From Leucosporidium creatinivorum (Eukaryota > Basidiomycota > Microbotryomycetes > Leucosporidiales > Leucosporidiaceae): a stretch of 64,000 nt of DNA. The DNA is taken from assembly GCA_001600635.1 (NCBI GenBank), contig BCKL01000016.1:114449-178448 (forward strand), given 5' to 3'. Positions 1 to 11,864 of the stretch are shown here, piece after piece (position 1 is the first letter of the stretch; each line of letters begins with the position of its first letter). Made by a program: the position numbers and the translations under genes. Below the pieces are notes generated by a model. It worked only from the letters and a program-made list of their open reading frames with translations, did not search any database and had not been told where the DNA came from.

Positions 1-777
1 GGGTCACGAGAAGATGGAGACGAACGTACAGAAGCATCGTAGTGAGAACTGATGCGCCAGCTCCCGTCCATCTCGCCCGCCAGCGAATACCGATCGCCGA
101 GCAGTGGCCTGCAGTTCGGAAAAGGCTCATCTTGATGATGAGTTCGTACATGTATAGTCAGGCCTTGGTAGCCTCGGTCTTCTCTAGTCCCCCATTTAGT
201 CTCTTGGCTCTCTTTTCTCGGTTTCTCGGTTTCTCGGTGATGGTGGTGGGTTGGCAGCTCTCGGTCGGTGAGGGCGATAGTGGTTCGGTTCGACTTTCTC
301 GTTGTAGATAGGTTAGCAAGCAATCGACTGTGGATCGTCAACATATGTCTTTGGGGAGACAAGGGCACCTTGAAGTGACCTGCGAAGGTCCGCCGAAGCT
401 CTCTCCTTCTTCTCTCGCTCCTCCTGCTCTAGCTGCTTCTTTCACCTCGCGACAACTATGCTCTCTCTCTCCTACAGCGCTCCCCCTACCTACTCGACTG
501 CAGCACTGCACCGTGCTTATATCCTCTCTTCCTCCCTCCTTTTCGACCGGAGGCCGAGCATCGAGCAGGACTCATCGAGTTGCAGTGCACAGCAACAGAT
601 CACCTGAACATCCGCACCATCACAGCTCATCGCTTCCAACGGCGCTCGGCTTGCGGAGCTGAGCTCCTCTTTTCGGCCGTCCCCACCGAACAGCAGCACA
701 GGCCTTGTTGACGTCTCTCGACTTCGAAGAGCTCTCGAAATCGTCGTCGTAGTGGACTACAGCACAGCAAGATTATC
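1..777. other. Intergenic, no gene recognised
   Basis: No reading frame here resembles a protein family. The stretch is pyrimidine-rich in places (CT runs around 400-480), as expected of a fungal promoter or 5' leader. It lies upstream of the exportin-like gene that starts at 778 and may contain its promoter and the end of whatever lies to the left of the window. Confidence 0.5.
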
Positions 778-3700
778 ATGGAGGTGAGCTACAGTCTCGC
801 TTCGACATTCGCCGCTCGGGCGGAGCAAGACGAGCGGAACGGAAGAGAACTGACACGCTCTCATCATGTCAGCACCCCACGAATGGCCTCGACATCAATA
901 CATTGGACCGCATCTGCTCTGCCTGCCTGTCGAGTGACGCTATCGAGGTGGGAGCTACCCCGAACGAAGGAGGGAAGCCGACGCGAGCTGACCGAGCCTA
1001 CAACAGCGCGAAGAGGCTGAACGGCTGCTGCTCGAGTTCCAGGTAAATCTCAGAAGTGTACAGGAGTAGTTTGGAGATCGGGTACGGTGGCTGACGCTGC
1101 TCCCGGATCGCGCAGAGCAAGCCCGAGAGCTGGCTTCAGGTGCCAGCTATCCTCCAGCAGACTCGGAACGATCAGACGAAGGTACGTCGCTGCACAGAGT
1201 ACTCGGCATCTTTACAATACCTTCTGGAGAGCGATTGGGCCTTCGTGCGTATGCTGACCTCTCCCTCCTCGCCGAGCAGTTCTTCGCTGCTCAGATGTGA
1301 GCTCTGTTGGCTTTCAGCTCGGTTTGACAAGACCCACTCACTCTAACGGAGCGGAACAGACTCGAACAACTCGTACGGACTCGTTGGGCTTCGCTGCCGA
1401 CGGAAGAGCGCGCAAGTGAGTCTTCGCCGAGCCGTCTCGACGGCACTGAAGCTGATTTCGCTGTCCCAGACGTCCGCACCTTCATCGCCAGCGCAATCAG
1501 TAGCGCATCAAAAAATGAGGAAGCACTGCAGGCGAACCAAGTACTCGTTAGAAAGCTGGACGCCGTGCTCATCGAGGTGAGGGGTCGACAGCCGAGCTTA
1601 TCTTCGGCGCAAGCTGACTTTCGTTTTCGACAGATCCTCAAGCTCGACTGGCCTCACGACTGGCTCGAATTCATCGATTCACTTCTCGCTTCGTCTCAGC
1701 TAGATCCTGCGCAATGTCGGAACGCCCTTTACATCCTCCAGACGCTCGGCGAGGAGATGCACCTCCACTGGGACGCCAGCCTCTCGATCAAGAGAACAGT
1801 GCAGATGCGGGCGCAGATGGTGCGATTAGACCTTTCTTCACCGTGCCCAGATATCGCTCCGAAAGCTGACTCGTTGCAATTGCTCGTAGGCCGAAGAGTT
1901 CGGCAAGGTCCTTCCTTTGCTTCTTTCGATCCTCGCCACCGTCCCTCAGCTCTCGGTCGACCAAGATGTTCATCTAGCAGTAGCTGCTGTGCAAGTGGTA
2001 GAGCAGTACATCTCCTGGCTGGAGGAGAGTGTGATTTACTCGTCCGGGCTCGTCGCCGCTCTCCTTCCGGTACGCTCATGCCCACGATCAAGCTCTCTGC
2101 CTCTATCTGACCTTCGAAGTACAACAGTGCTTACTTCTTAACCCACTACAACCCTGCGCGCTTCGAGCACTCGCTCTCGTCGCTACCATCGAGCCGCAAG
2201 ACGACGACGACCGAACGACGACCGAGCTCGCATACGCCGTTTTGTCTGCTCTCGAGCACATGATCCCAAGTGATGGAGGTGAGTGGAAATTTGAGCGTGA
2301 CAGAAACGAGTCGGCCGCTGACCACCGCTCCTCAAGCAGCGGACGGGCTCGGCTACAAATCCTGGCGCCAAACCTGCACCGCCGAGCATGCGATGGCGCT
2401 CGCTCAGCTTCTTGTACATACGTGAGCGCCTCCAGGGTACTAGCCTAAGCTCGTACCGACGCCTTCACTCCTCTAGTCTTGGCCATTTCTCGACTTTCGA
2501 GGATTGGACCACTCACGCCGAGTTGAACCGTCTGGCGCACCTTCTTCTTCTCGAGTTGACGGCGCATGAAGATGATGAGGTCTTCGGCGTTTGCATGGAG
2601 TGTGTAACTTCCCGTTTCTGTCCTCTCAGCGCTCGCTGATATCCTATTTGCAGTTACTGGTCGCATCTTTGCCAGTTCCAGCTCCAACGCCGAAGTCGAG
2701 TCGGCGACTTTAACGTCGATCCCATCGTGTCCATCGGTCTGAGCGACTCTGTCTTACTCGAGCGCTTCACCTACACCAGTCAAATCCCTCAAGACGACCA
2801 GGGATCCGAGTTCCTGCACTTCATTATCCAGAACGAGCAGCTCGCGGGGCCCGTCCTCGGGCGGTTGCGAGCCATCTTGCTTCAACGAATGGTCTCGCCA
2901 ACTCAAGTGAGCTTTGATAGGGAGCCGACAAGAACGCAAGGAGCTAATTGAGTTCTCCGCAGGTCATCGAAGTCGACGAGGACGGTGATGGAGAGCTCGC
3001 GCGAGCCTACGCCACCGAATCCGAGAGCATCTCGCTTCATGAGGTGATCAGGGAGACTCTCGTCTACATGAGGTCAGCTTCGGTCAGTGCTCGTTTTGCT
3101 TCTTTGCTGATCGCCGCCTTCGCCAACAGCGAGCTCTCCTACTTCGGCACCATCGGCTTTCTCAAGCGCAGCTTCCTCGAAGAGGTCCGCCGTTTCCGAG
3201 ACTCTTTCTCCCTCATACTGGCTGACATGTCTCAAATCGCAGACAGCTCGCCAAGAGCTCTCGGTCGACGGTCTCCGTCGAATCTGTTGGATGCTGTCAG
3301 CCTTTTCGAACCGTCTCTGCGAGTTGCCGCTCGCCGACATAGACACGACCACCTTCGCGCCCACCAACGAGACGGAATGGCTTTCAAACGTATTCGAGAC
3401 TCTACTCGCTCTTCAAGATCGCTGCCAACGCCCCGAGGAGACAGCCACCGTCGCCGAGATCGCCATCTTCCTCTTCGGTCGCTACGCCGCTCTCCTTCAA
3501 CAAGAGCCTGAGCTGCTACAGACGGCGATCTCCCGGATCTTCTATGTACTAGCTCAAGGTTATCAAGGTATGTTAGCTCGGTTCTCTCACTCGCAGGGAA
3601 CCGAAGCTGAACTTTCACTCCTCAGCGCCGAGACGACTCCTCACCGCCGCGACAGACGCCCTCGCCATCATCTCCTACTTCTGTCGAGCTGAACTTTGTC

Positions 3701-5838
3701 GCAGCAGTATCGTAGACGCGCCTTCCTTGGTGGAGCGACTCATCAGTGAGCAACTCCCGCGTGTTCGGGAAGCGCTGGCAGGTTTGCCAGCTGTGAGCTC
3801 TTCGAATCAGCACCGCTCGAGATTGAGCTGACTTCTTCTGCGACCTTACAGCTATGTGACATCTATGGATGCTTCGGAGCTATGATTCGAGGGCTGTGGG
3901 AGACGCCATCGCTTGAGCGCCTTCTCTCGTCCCTCTGCGCCGAGCCGAACGCCGAGGTGTGTGATCGTGTACAGCGCGCGGAGGGCCCTGTGCTGACCTG
4001 ATCCCACCTATTACAGCTCTCTCGTATCATATACGACGTCTCAGCCTCTCCGGATTCCCTGCTCGCTTACGCCGAACGACTTCATCACCTTCTTCGCGTC
4101 ACCTCAGGCGTTTCGCTCTCTCTGAAGAGCTTCGCCGCTTCTCAGCTCTACCAGATCTTCCCCCATCTTCCACGGCTCTACTCCCTCGCTTCTGAGCTCG
4201 TCGACGGCGCTGGTCATGGCGGCAGGCTCAAGCCCTCGGGGTCTCAAACTCGCGCGCTTCGTCTCGTTCGCAAGCAGATTCTCGTCTTGACCTCGGTGAG
4301 TGGACATCGATTCAGCACGGGCGTACCTGCGAGTGCTGAACCGTCCTCGTCTGCAGTCCCACGCCATCGGGCTCGCTTCGGACGTCGCCTACCCCGGCAA
4401 TGGCGGGGCGGTGGATCATTTCGTTCTCACTCTGCTGCCTTCTCTTCTCACCGTCGCTATCGAGGATCTCAAGCAGAGCTCTCCTCATCTGGTCGAGGTC
4501 CAGCTCTTCATCGCTATCGATCAGGTGCTAAACCATCTCGGCGTGAGCTCAGCGGAGCTCTCGGCGTCGAAACGAACGCTGACCTGTTGCTACCTAGTCG
4601 GCGATCCCTCTGTACACTCTGAGCCGTCTCATGATTCACCCCGTCATGGATTGGGTCCATCTTCGCGTCCAGGATGGGACCCTCGGCGATCTTTCGGAGC
4701 TGCGCCGAGCAGCCTACTTCGTTCTTGGCTTCTCTGGCTCGACTCGTATTCTTCGTGAGGGCCTTTCTTCGACCCGCTGTGCGATATGAAGCTAACTCAA
4801 ACCTCTCGCAGAGGTGGAGATGCTTCCCATCGAGCAGCAAGAGCAGCTCGTCGCCATCGCCCTCTACGGCATCGCCGTCCTCAACCGAGATATCGCCAAG
4901 AACGCCAACGTGTGAGCTCTATTTGGCACTCGATTGAGTTGAATAGGGTCTAAGTAGCTACTCCGATTCTGCAGCCTTTCCTACCACCTCTTCATGCCGC
5001 GCGATGGCATGCCGGCCAAGCAGGCCGCGTCGGCGCTCGACTTCCTTCGCCGCCAAGCTCATCCTTTCCTCAACCAGCTGTGGCGAATGATGACCGATGG
5101 GCAGCACAAGAACAGTAAGCTATGTTCTGAGCGCTGAGAAGCCGAGAAGAGCGCTGACCAGCTCGACAACCAGCCTTCGAAAACCAGGCGCCCGTCTTCT
5201 GCAAGCTGTGGGAGCTCATCACCTCGGTGAGGATGTCTTTGCCATTTGCCGATCGAGCTGAGAACTTACCGGCACGCTTTTGCAGTGCGAAGTCGAGCTC
5301 TTCAAAGGCGAGAGTGGCCTGACGAACGAGGTGTGGCTTCGGCGATGGTTCGTCTCGTCGTTGACGGAGACCTTCCCTCAGCTCAAGCAGTCGGTCGCTT
5401 CCCCTCTCCTCTTTGGACCTTAGCGCTGATGTCCGACGTCTACAGAGAGCCGCAGAGGTGCGGGAACATCTTCCTCAAGCTTCACTCGATTCCTCGGCGC
5501 TCGACGGAGGGTGAATCGCGACTTCCGGAGCAATTCTCCTCCAGGCTGACTTCTCTCTTCCAACAGACGAGGATGGGTTTGCTCTTGTACTGCAAGACTT
5601 CTTCTTCGACCTCGCTCAGTTCCGCCTGGGCGACAACTCGGCTTTCCTCCTGCGCGAGAAGGAGCGGCGTGCACGGGGTGGCAGCACGGGAAAGGGAGTG
5701 CAGTTCGCTTCGAAGTTGTCACCGAGTATTGCAGTGAGCTGCTGTCCCTGCACAAGCTGGAGAGTTGTCTGCTGACCTGGATTCCTTTCGCAGAGCTCCG
5801 CTGTTTCGACTCGTCACGGCCGTAGCTCGAGCATTTGA
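778..5838 (+). CDS. Divergent exportin-1 (Crm1)-like karyopherin
   Basis: A gene of many short exons encoding a HEAT-repeat nuclear export receptor; the family binds cargo with a leucine-rich export signal together with Ran-GTP and carries it through the nuclear pore. Family landmarks appear in the correct order: an N-terminal NGLDINTLDRIC segment, then EAERLLLEFQ and ESWLQVPAILQQT, then FFAAQILEQLVRTRWASLP (importin-beta N-terminal type), then ILKLDWPHDWLEFIDSLL, which matches the very conserved ILKQEWPHNW element of Crm1. Further on are DDEVFGVCMEYW, ESISLHEVIRETLVYM, and near the C-terminus LQDFFFDLAQF..GDNSAFLLREKE, matching the Crm1 tail. The start was chosen because ATG GAG is followed by GTGAGC and splices into the conserved N-terminus. 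The stop at 5836-5838 assumes splicing of the last intron. Identity to canonical Crm1 is low even in blocks that are usually nearly invariant, so this is probably a second, fast-evolving exportin rather than the essential copy. Individual exon edges are my own reading. Confidence 0.75.
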
Positions 5839-6264
5839 GGTAGAGTGGACTTCGTAGATCTCTGAGCTTAGTTGTAGATATTCAATCAGTACCTCAGTTC
5901 TGTATCGAGCCCGAATCATGCACTGCAGAGCTCGACGAGGCCTCCCGAAGGTTCGGCGAAGGTGAGCTCAGCTCGGTTTCGCTGCTGAAACGCACTGCAG
6001 CGCTCTCCGTATTTCTGGAGGGCTACAGTGCTTCCATCACGCTGCACGTCCCGCTCAACCAGCCACTTTCGTTCGACCCTCTCCCCCTTGTCCTCGCTGC
6101 GGTCACAACTTGGAGAGACGAACCGCTTCTTGCTCTCTTGCCACATCTTGCACCTCAGCTTCTCGTCTCTTGTAAAGGTACAAAGCTGTTTTGAACACCC
6201 GCAAGGACTCGTAGCTGATACTCTGCACCTCCTACAGCTCACCACTCCCTCACGCTCCCGAATC
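5839..6264. other. Intergenic and 5' leader of the next gene
   Basis: A short gap between two genes on the same strand. It holds no recognisable coding sequence, and its right end is the likely 5' untranslated leader, with an intron, of the XPA_C-like gene that starts at 6265. Confidence 0.5.
6178..6237 (+). other. Probable intron in the 5' untranslated leader
   Basis: A GTACAAAG donor, a GCTGATA-type branch site and a CTCCTACAG acceptor lie in the usual order and spacing of this genome, 27 bases before the ATG at 6265. Splicing here would be entirely untranslated. Confidence 0.35.
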
Positions 6265-7273
6265 ATGTGCGGCCGCGCTCACAAGACCCACTCGTCGCCC
6301 AAGAAGCCTTACGATAGACCTGCTGCTGGACCGTCGACGCCCAAGAAGAAGAAGGGAGCTGCTGCTCGTGATGAAGCCTTCGACGGCGATGAGGCGGGAG
6401 GGGGAGGGAGCGTGAGTTCGTCCCACGAGCGCAACGGGAGCGAAAGCTGACCTCGAGTACCTCTACAGTACTATGATGACACGATGACCAAGAGTGCAGC
6501 CCTCGATCAGTACCCTCAGCTCGAGTGGTTCCAGTGAGCCCTTCGCCGAGCTCCCTCGCTGGCCGACAGCTGATTCTTCCGCTTCTTCGCAGCCTCGAGT
6601 CGATTCACTACACTACGAAGCGCAATCCCTATGGGGGGCCTTATCCGATGAAGATCTTCCAGTGCAGTGATGTCGCCGAGCTCGCTGCCAGGGTGGATGC
6701 TGGAGGCTGGTGCGCCGACAAGCCTTGCGACGGTGAAAGAGCGGTAGCTGACTTACGAACGGCATGACACAGGAAGGGAAAGAGCCTCAAGAAGAAGAAG
6801 GCCACTCGCGACTTCGACTGGGAGAACGGCGAGTCGGGTTGCGAGGGCGATTACGACTTTGAGGAGGACCACATGGTGAGTGGAGCTGCCTTCGTGCCCC
6901 TTGCGACGACTTGTAAGAGCTAAGACTCTCGTTCATACCTCGCAGCCCGCTCCTCCCCCTCCTCCTCCCACCGATCCCACCTCGGTCGTCGCTTTCAGCT
7001 ATGCTAAAAGCTCGTACAAGCTCAACAACGGAGACCTCGCCGTTCTTCGCTACGAGGACAAGCCTCTCGCTCGCGGCGGAACGTACCGTGCTTACAACAG
7101 GTGCGAGGTCGAGGCGATTGCTGTTCAGAAGCACGGAAAGGAGTAGTAAGCCCTCCTTCGTCTCGCTCCCCCGTCTCGGCGTTGGCTGATCTGCCCTCTA
7201 TTCTAGCTTTGACGTTCACCTCAAGCCTCAGGCCGACCGCACGCGCGCTGCGAGGGCTCGTGGCAAGCGTTGA
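6265..7273 (+). CDS. Small protein with two XPA_C-like modules (paralogue 1)
   Basis: Six exons (6265-6411, 6469-6533, 6593-6709, 6773-6875, 6946-7145, 7207-7273) give a continuous 232-residue protein. The N-terminus is basic (SPKKPYDRP, then PKKKKG), which suggests nuclear localisation. The first module carries NPYGGPYPMKIFQCSDVAEL, which recalls the XPA/Rad14 C-terminal motif (N-P-H...M-K-L-Y/F...Q-V...A...W-G). After an acidic linker and a proline run, the second module reads AKSSYKLNNGDLAVLRY and then YRAYNRCEVEAIAVQKHG, and the protein ends in a basic RAARARGKR tail. The same architecture occurs at 15167-16477 and 48460-50159. There is no XPA-type zinc finger, so this is not Rad14 itself. 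Function is unknown; binding of DNA or of a repair or transcription complex is only an inference from the motif. The exon 3 donor GTGCGC was chosen because it is the one that keeps the frame. Confidence 0.65.
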
Positions 7274-8080
7274 GAGATATGAAGGCGATGGGAAGAGGTG
7301 ACGGCTTAGCTTCAACCACGGAGGGTTCGGCGGGGGCTTGCTTGCTTGCTTAGTCTCGATGGAGGTCTGTGAGTACACCAGACTTGTAGGAATACATAGC
7401 TTTAGTCGGATCTCCTGTACCTTGCTGCTTGGAGAGAGAAGGGTAGCAGTGGAGTACTCAGCCCTCAAGATGCTCTCGGAGCACTCGACCGAGATCCGCT
7501 CGAAACGCTCGTTCTCATCTCTCTTTCGCTTTCTCGTCTAACTCACCGCTCTGTACGAACCTGCGCGATGGTGTGCGAGGCAGGAAGGTGCCCTGTATCG
7601 ACTCAACGAGGCCCCCTCGGCGATGTCGGCCCTCGTCCTGCGCTTGCTCTCCTTCTCCCTCTCCCGCTCCTACGCTGACCAGCGGGAGGTAGATGCCGTG
7701 AGGAGCTTCTTCGACACTGCTTCCCCCTCCACCCGACACCACCAGCAAGGTAAAGCGCCTCGGCTTGCTTCCCCTTCTCTATTTCTCCGCTCCCAGCGCC
7801 GAAATGCTCTTCTGTGCACCGAGCCAGCTGGCAGCGGAGGCCGGACAATTCGCCCAAGTACAGCAGCCACTCGGTACACCCCTACAGAACCCCACAGAAG
7901 CAAGCACGGGCCTCCCCAGATCGCCCGAATAGGCCTCGAATTGCATCCTTCGGCCCAATTCGCGGAGAAGAGCAAGCCCAGCTCTCTCGCTCCTTCCTTT
8001 CCCCGCTCGTCCTCGCCGTTCTGTTCCCTCTTTCCTCGATTCGCCTACAGCTCAGCGTGTAGTACAATAGCAGCTCGGAT
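7274..8080. other. Intergenic; left arm of an inverted repeat
   Basis: This region forms the promoter of regulator copy A and most of the left arm of the inverted repeat described separately. A 153-codon open frame at 7623-8084 is also present, unchanged, in the other arm. It has no family resemblance, and its conservation follows from the DNA identity of the arms, so I do not call a gene. Confidence 0.5.
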
Positions 8081-8373
8081 ATGATACGCTCCTACAGCGA
8101 CGGGAGCGAATCGCCTACAGCTCGCTCTCCCAGCGAGGCCGTCGCCGTCGTCGTTCCTGGTCTCTCGCCTTCGCTGGACGCTGGTGGAGAGCGGTTCACA
8201 GCTCCCGAGCAGCTGGAGGGATCGCTAGTCAAGAGCAGCAACACCAGCAAAGCACCGAGGATCGTCCCCTGCCTGCAATGCCGCACCATTCGTCGCTCCT
8301 GCAGCTGGATCGAGGGGCAGCAAGCGTGCGCTCGCTGTTCGAAGTTGGCGAAAGCCTGCAGCGGTCCCTCCAA
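7611..8373 (+). repeat. Inverted repeat, left arm (promoter plus exon 1 of regulator copy A)
   Basis: About 760 bases here match, in reverse orientation, about 13838-14600 almost base for base. Outside this tract, similarity drops to a clearly diverged level (about 7487-7610 against 14601-14729) and then vanishes. The tract covers the upstream region and the whole first exon of the Zn2Cys6 gene. The few differences in the last 110 bases of exon 1 are where arm C agrees with tandem copy B instead of A. A sharply bounded, nearly identical tract inside older duplicates is typical of gene conversion or a very recent segmental copy. Confidence 0.85.
7881..7889 (+). promoter_or_regulatory. CCTACAGAA element upstream of regulator copy A
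   Basis: The motif lies about 190 bases before the ATG of copy A, on the coding strand. The same word occurs in the same orientation relative to the gene upstream of ATG8 (46339), SPT16 (21687-21695), OPT1 (26477-26485), OPT2 (30911-30919) and copy C (14322-14330). It could be a core-promoter element or a splice acceptor in untranslated leaders. Confidence 0.25.
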
Positions 8374-9228
8374 GTGAGTTCGGCGGTAGCTCTGTAGCTC
8401 GAGCAACAACTTATCATCATCCTCACGTACAACAGACGACCGCGCGAGCTTCTTGAGGTCTACAAACGAGCTGCCAGGACCCTTCCCTCCGCCGCTCCTT
8501 CTTCGCCGACCTCGCAAATGGCCTCTGTCCAGCTCTCCTACGCCCTCACCTACCATCTCGTTGACCGTGCGTTGTATTATAGTACACACCTACTCGCTCA
8601 CTGACTTCATCGATGCCCAGTCTTTCTCGAGGTTGGCCAGACTGCCAATGTCTCGTGGATCGACACCGAAAGCTTCGCTCGGCGCTTCAGGGAAACAAGA
8701 GGAAGGGCTTCTGGTCTCAGCGAAGATGATGAGGTACAATCTCCATCCTTTCCGACAGCCCAGCTTCCCTTGCTGATGCCATCTCGCTCCAGGTTCTCAC
8801 CTTTGTCTACATGCTCAACGGCGCGCAGATTTCAAATCACTCGGTGCGTCTCTGCGACTTCAGATCCAGTTGCCTCGCGTTCACCTATGCTAACTACGCT
8901 ACATCCTTGACTACAGGCCATTTTCGGCCAGTCCTCCTCCACCGTCGTCCCATCTTTCGAATCGCTTCGCACCTGCGCCGAGGCGCCCAACATCAGCAAG
9001 ATCGGCCTCGCTCGTCGCGACTCGCTGATGGCCATCGCAGCAGCGCTTACAACACGCATACGCACCCTCAACCTCAACGATGGTCGGTCCTTAGCAGGCC
9101 GTGCGGATCGGCTCGCCCTCGTGTGCTCTCTCACTCCTTCCTTTCCCCGCTCGTCCTCGCCGTTCTGTTCCCTCGTTGTTCGATTCGCCTACAGCTCAGC
9201 GTGTAGTACAACAGCAGCTCGGACATGA
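8081..9228 (+). CDS. Zn2Cys6 regulator copy A, C-terminally truncated
   Basis: Exons 8081-8373, 8436-8566, 8621-8733, 8793-8843 and 8917-9228 sum to exactly 300 codons including the stop. Exon 1 contains a binuclear zinc cluster with spacing C-X2-C-X6-C-X8-C-X2-C-X6-C (starting CLQCRTIRRSC), the DNA-binding domain of fungal-specific transcription factors. The following exons match copies B and C (for example DTESFARRFRETRGRASG and EDDEVLTFVYMLNGAQISNHS). Similarity to the other copies stops at about 9122, after RADRLALV, where the sequence switches to the short promoter of copy B. The frame then runs through that promoter and ends at a TGA overlapping copy B's ATG. If expressed, the product keeps the DNA-binding domain but lacks about half of the effector region, so it could act as a competitor of B and C. 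It may equally be a relic of an unequal tandem duplication. Confidence 0.65.
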
Positions 9229-11466
9229 TACGCTCCTACAGCGACGGGAGCGAATCGCCTACAGCTCGCTCTCCCAGCGAGGCCGTCGCCGTCGTCGTTC
9301 CTGGTCTCTCGCCTTCGCTGGACGCTGGTGGAGAGCGGTTCACAGCTCCCGAGCAGCTGGAGGGATCGCTAGTCAAGAGCAGCAACACCAGCAAAGCACC
9401 GAGGATCGTCCCCTGCCTGCAATGTCGCACCATTCGTCGCTCCTGCAGCTGGATCGAGGGGCAGCAGGCGTGCGCTCGCTGTTCGAAGCTGGCGAAAGCC
9501 TGTAGCGGTCCTTCCAAGTGAGTTCGGCGGTAGCTCTGTAGCTCGAGCGATGGCTGATCATGACTCTGATGTACACCAGACGACCGCGAGAGCTCCTGGA
9601 GGTCTACAAACGAGCTGCCAGGACCCTGCCCTCCGCCGCTCCTTCTTCGCCGACCTCGCAAATGGCCTCTGTCCAGCTCTCCTACGCCCTCACCTACCAC
9701 CTGGTCAACTGTATGTCGCCTTTCATACCTATCACGACCGAGCTGACTCTTGCTCAGTCTTTCTCGCGCCGGGCAGAGCTGTGAGCTTCTTGGGCGTCGA
9801 CACCGAGCGCTTCGCAGCACGATTTCGACAAACACGCGGCAGAGCCTCAGGCCTCGGTGAAGATGATGAGGTGCGCCGCTCCTCCTAGAGTATATTGACA
9901 CGCTCGCTGACCTGTTGCCTGTTCAGGTTCTGACCTACGTCTACATGCTCGCCGGTGCGCAACTGTCCAATCATTCGGTTTGCCCCTCTTCGCTGCGTCT
10001 TCCTACCTCATACCAACGCGCCTGCTCTATCGCAGGCTATCGTCGGACCCTCATCCTCCATCATCGCCCCCTCCTTCGGCACCTTTCGCTCGGCCGTCGA
10101 AGTCCCAAACATTCGCAAGATTGGTCTCGCTCGCCGAGAACCGATGATGGGGATCGCCAACGCGCTCAGTGAACGACTGAGCAGGCTCAGTCTTGACGAC
10201 GGCCCTACGCTCGCCGACTCGGCGGATCGGCTCGCCATTGCCTGGGTCGCCCTCGCGACCTACATTACCATGGAGCTGGAGGAAGAGCGCCATCGAGGGT
10301 TGGGCTACGTCGTCAAGCGAGGGTCGCTACTGTTGAGGCACCCTGACTGCACGGGCAAGCTCCACGAGACGATTCTGCTGTATCTGCAAGGCGCCGCTGT
10401 AAGTCTTCCTCGCTTTCTCGGAGGCTATTCACGACCTCTTCTTGTTGCATAGCTGACCTCTACACACCACAAAAGCGCGATGAGCTTCGCTCCTCCTATC
10501 CCAACGGCTTCGTCACCGCCGTCTCGCCCGACCTCTTCACCACCATCTTCGGCCCACCCTCAACGCTGCCAACCCTCCCCCAACTCTTACCGCACGAAGA
10601 GACCATCGTCTTCGGCGGCCAGTGCGAGCCTACGGTACTCCTCGGCATCTTCGAATCCCAAGCCCTCGCCGTCGAATCCTACTTGGACTCGCTCAGTCGC
10701 ATTCTCGTCTACGCGCCGAGCACCGCCATCTTCACCTCCGTTCGGAATGTCTGGTCGGCGTTCGAGACGTGCACGCAATATCTTCGGTCGTTCATCAAGT
10801 TTCTCTTGAGCGATGCGAGATATCTCGCGATGACCCCCGAAGCACAAGGGCGGCGTCCATGCGCCTTCGCTACCAACGCCTTCCGCTTCGAGCTGCTAGG
10901 CAGTCTGCTGCTGCCAGGCTGCCATCGAGCTTTGCTGAGGAGAGGTGGGGATGTGGAGGAGATGATCAAGGAGTCGGAAGATCGGCTTTGTCGGTCCCTC
11001 TCCGCCATCGCCGAGGGAGTGACTCTGATCCTCGTGAGTGAGCTTGTTTCGTACATTATCGAAGGGCGAGCTGACTCTGATTCTACAGGCACTCCCACAC
11101 TCCCCACTCGCCATGTACCTCACGCTGTCGCCAGTTCTTCTTGCGGTCCAGCACCACCGCTTCGTCTTCGAGCGATGGGTTCGTGAGTACCCGCTGGACT
11201 GTGGTCAGCTGCTGGAGGGACTTCGATTCTCGGCGTACAGCTTGCCCGACGCTGCCAAGCTGGTGGGCGACTTGGAGGAGCTTTTACGTCGGTCGGGTAA
11301 GTTTCGGCGTTCACCTCTCGTTTCGCAGTCTTTTCAGGTTCCAAGATGCACGAGGCGATCGACGAGAATCTTCACTGACTTTCAAACCCGCGCAGACGGA
11401 ACGAGGGAGGTCGCTGCAGCACTCGTCGACGACGCTCTTCGCAAGCTGGCAGCGACCGAGGGGTAA
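9225..11466 (+). CDS. Zn2Cys6 transcription regulator copy B (full length)
   Basis: Eight exons (9225-9517, 9580-9710, 9758-9870, 9927-9977, 10036-10398, 10476-11033, 11089-11296, 11396-11466) sum to 595 residues with every junction in frame. The N-terminal 98-residue exon is identical at protein level to those of copies A and C and bears the six-cysteine zinc cluster. The rest is a helical, mostly hydrophobic region without a family I recognise by name; it includes LGYVVKRGSLLLRHPDCTG and a final short exon with REVAAALVDDALRKL. Its promoter is only about 100 bases, between the break in copy A and its ATG. Copy C, transcribed towards it, ends 400 bases away. The protein is presumably nuclear and a sequence-specific regulator; its targets are unknown. 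Confidence 0.8.
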
Positions 11467-11864
11467 AGTGCTGAGTTATTAGGTATTTAGAGCTTCGGCG
11501 CATCCCGTGAGACCTGTTGTTGATATACATAGCTTGATCCCAAGCAATCCTGCAGCCTTCCAGCCGTCGAGAGCAGCGAGAGCTCCGAGCAGGAGGTAGA
11601 GATGGCTTAGGCTGGGGCTTGAAGGCCCCGTGAGTACACCGGAAGCTTGTTGATAGCAGTCTCGTACGTTGGGAAGGAATCTGAACCGGCTTGGTCTTCT
11701 GATGCTGCTCGCTCGCAAGTTCGGCGAACCCTTCACCGCTCTTGCCATCTCGACTTCGCGAGGTAAGCGGCTAGAGGGGCTGATTAACGAGTCGTTGCGT
11801 ACAGTTACAATAATAAGCCAGATGCTATGCGATCTTAGACGAACAATAAAGGTCTCCTTCTTCC
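11467..11864. other. Gap between convergent regulator copies B and C
   Basis: The 3' ends of copies B (+) and C (-) face each other across this interval. I see no coding sequence. It probably holds both polyadenylation regions, and an AATAAA-like AACAATAAAGG lies at 11841-11851. Confidence 0.5.

Noticed and set aside
7623-8084. A 153-codon open frame, present unchanged in both inverted-repeat arms (also 14127-14588)
   Set aside because: Identity is explained by the identity of the arms as DNA; composition is Ser/Arg/Pro-rich without a domain, and it overlaps the promoter of the regulator genes and slightly overlaps their start.
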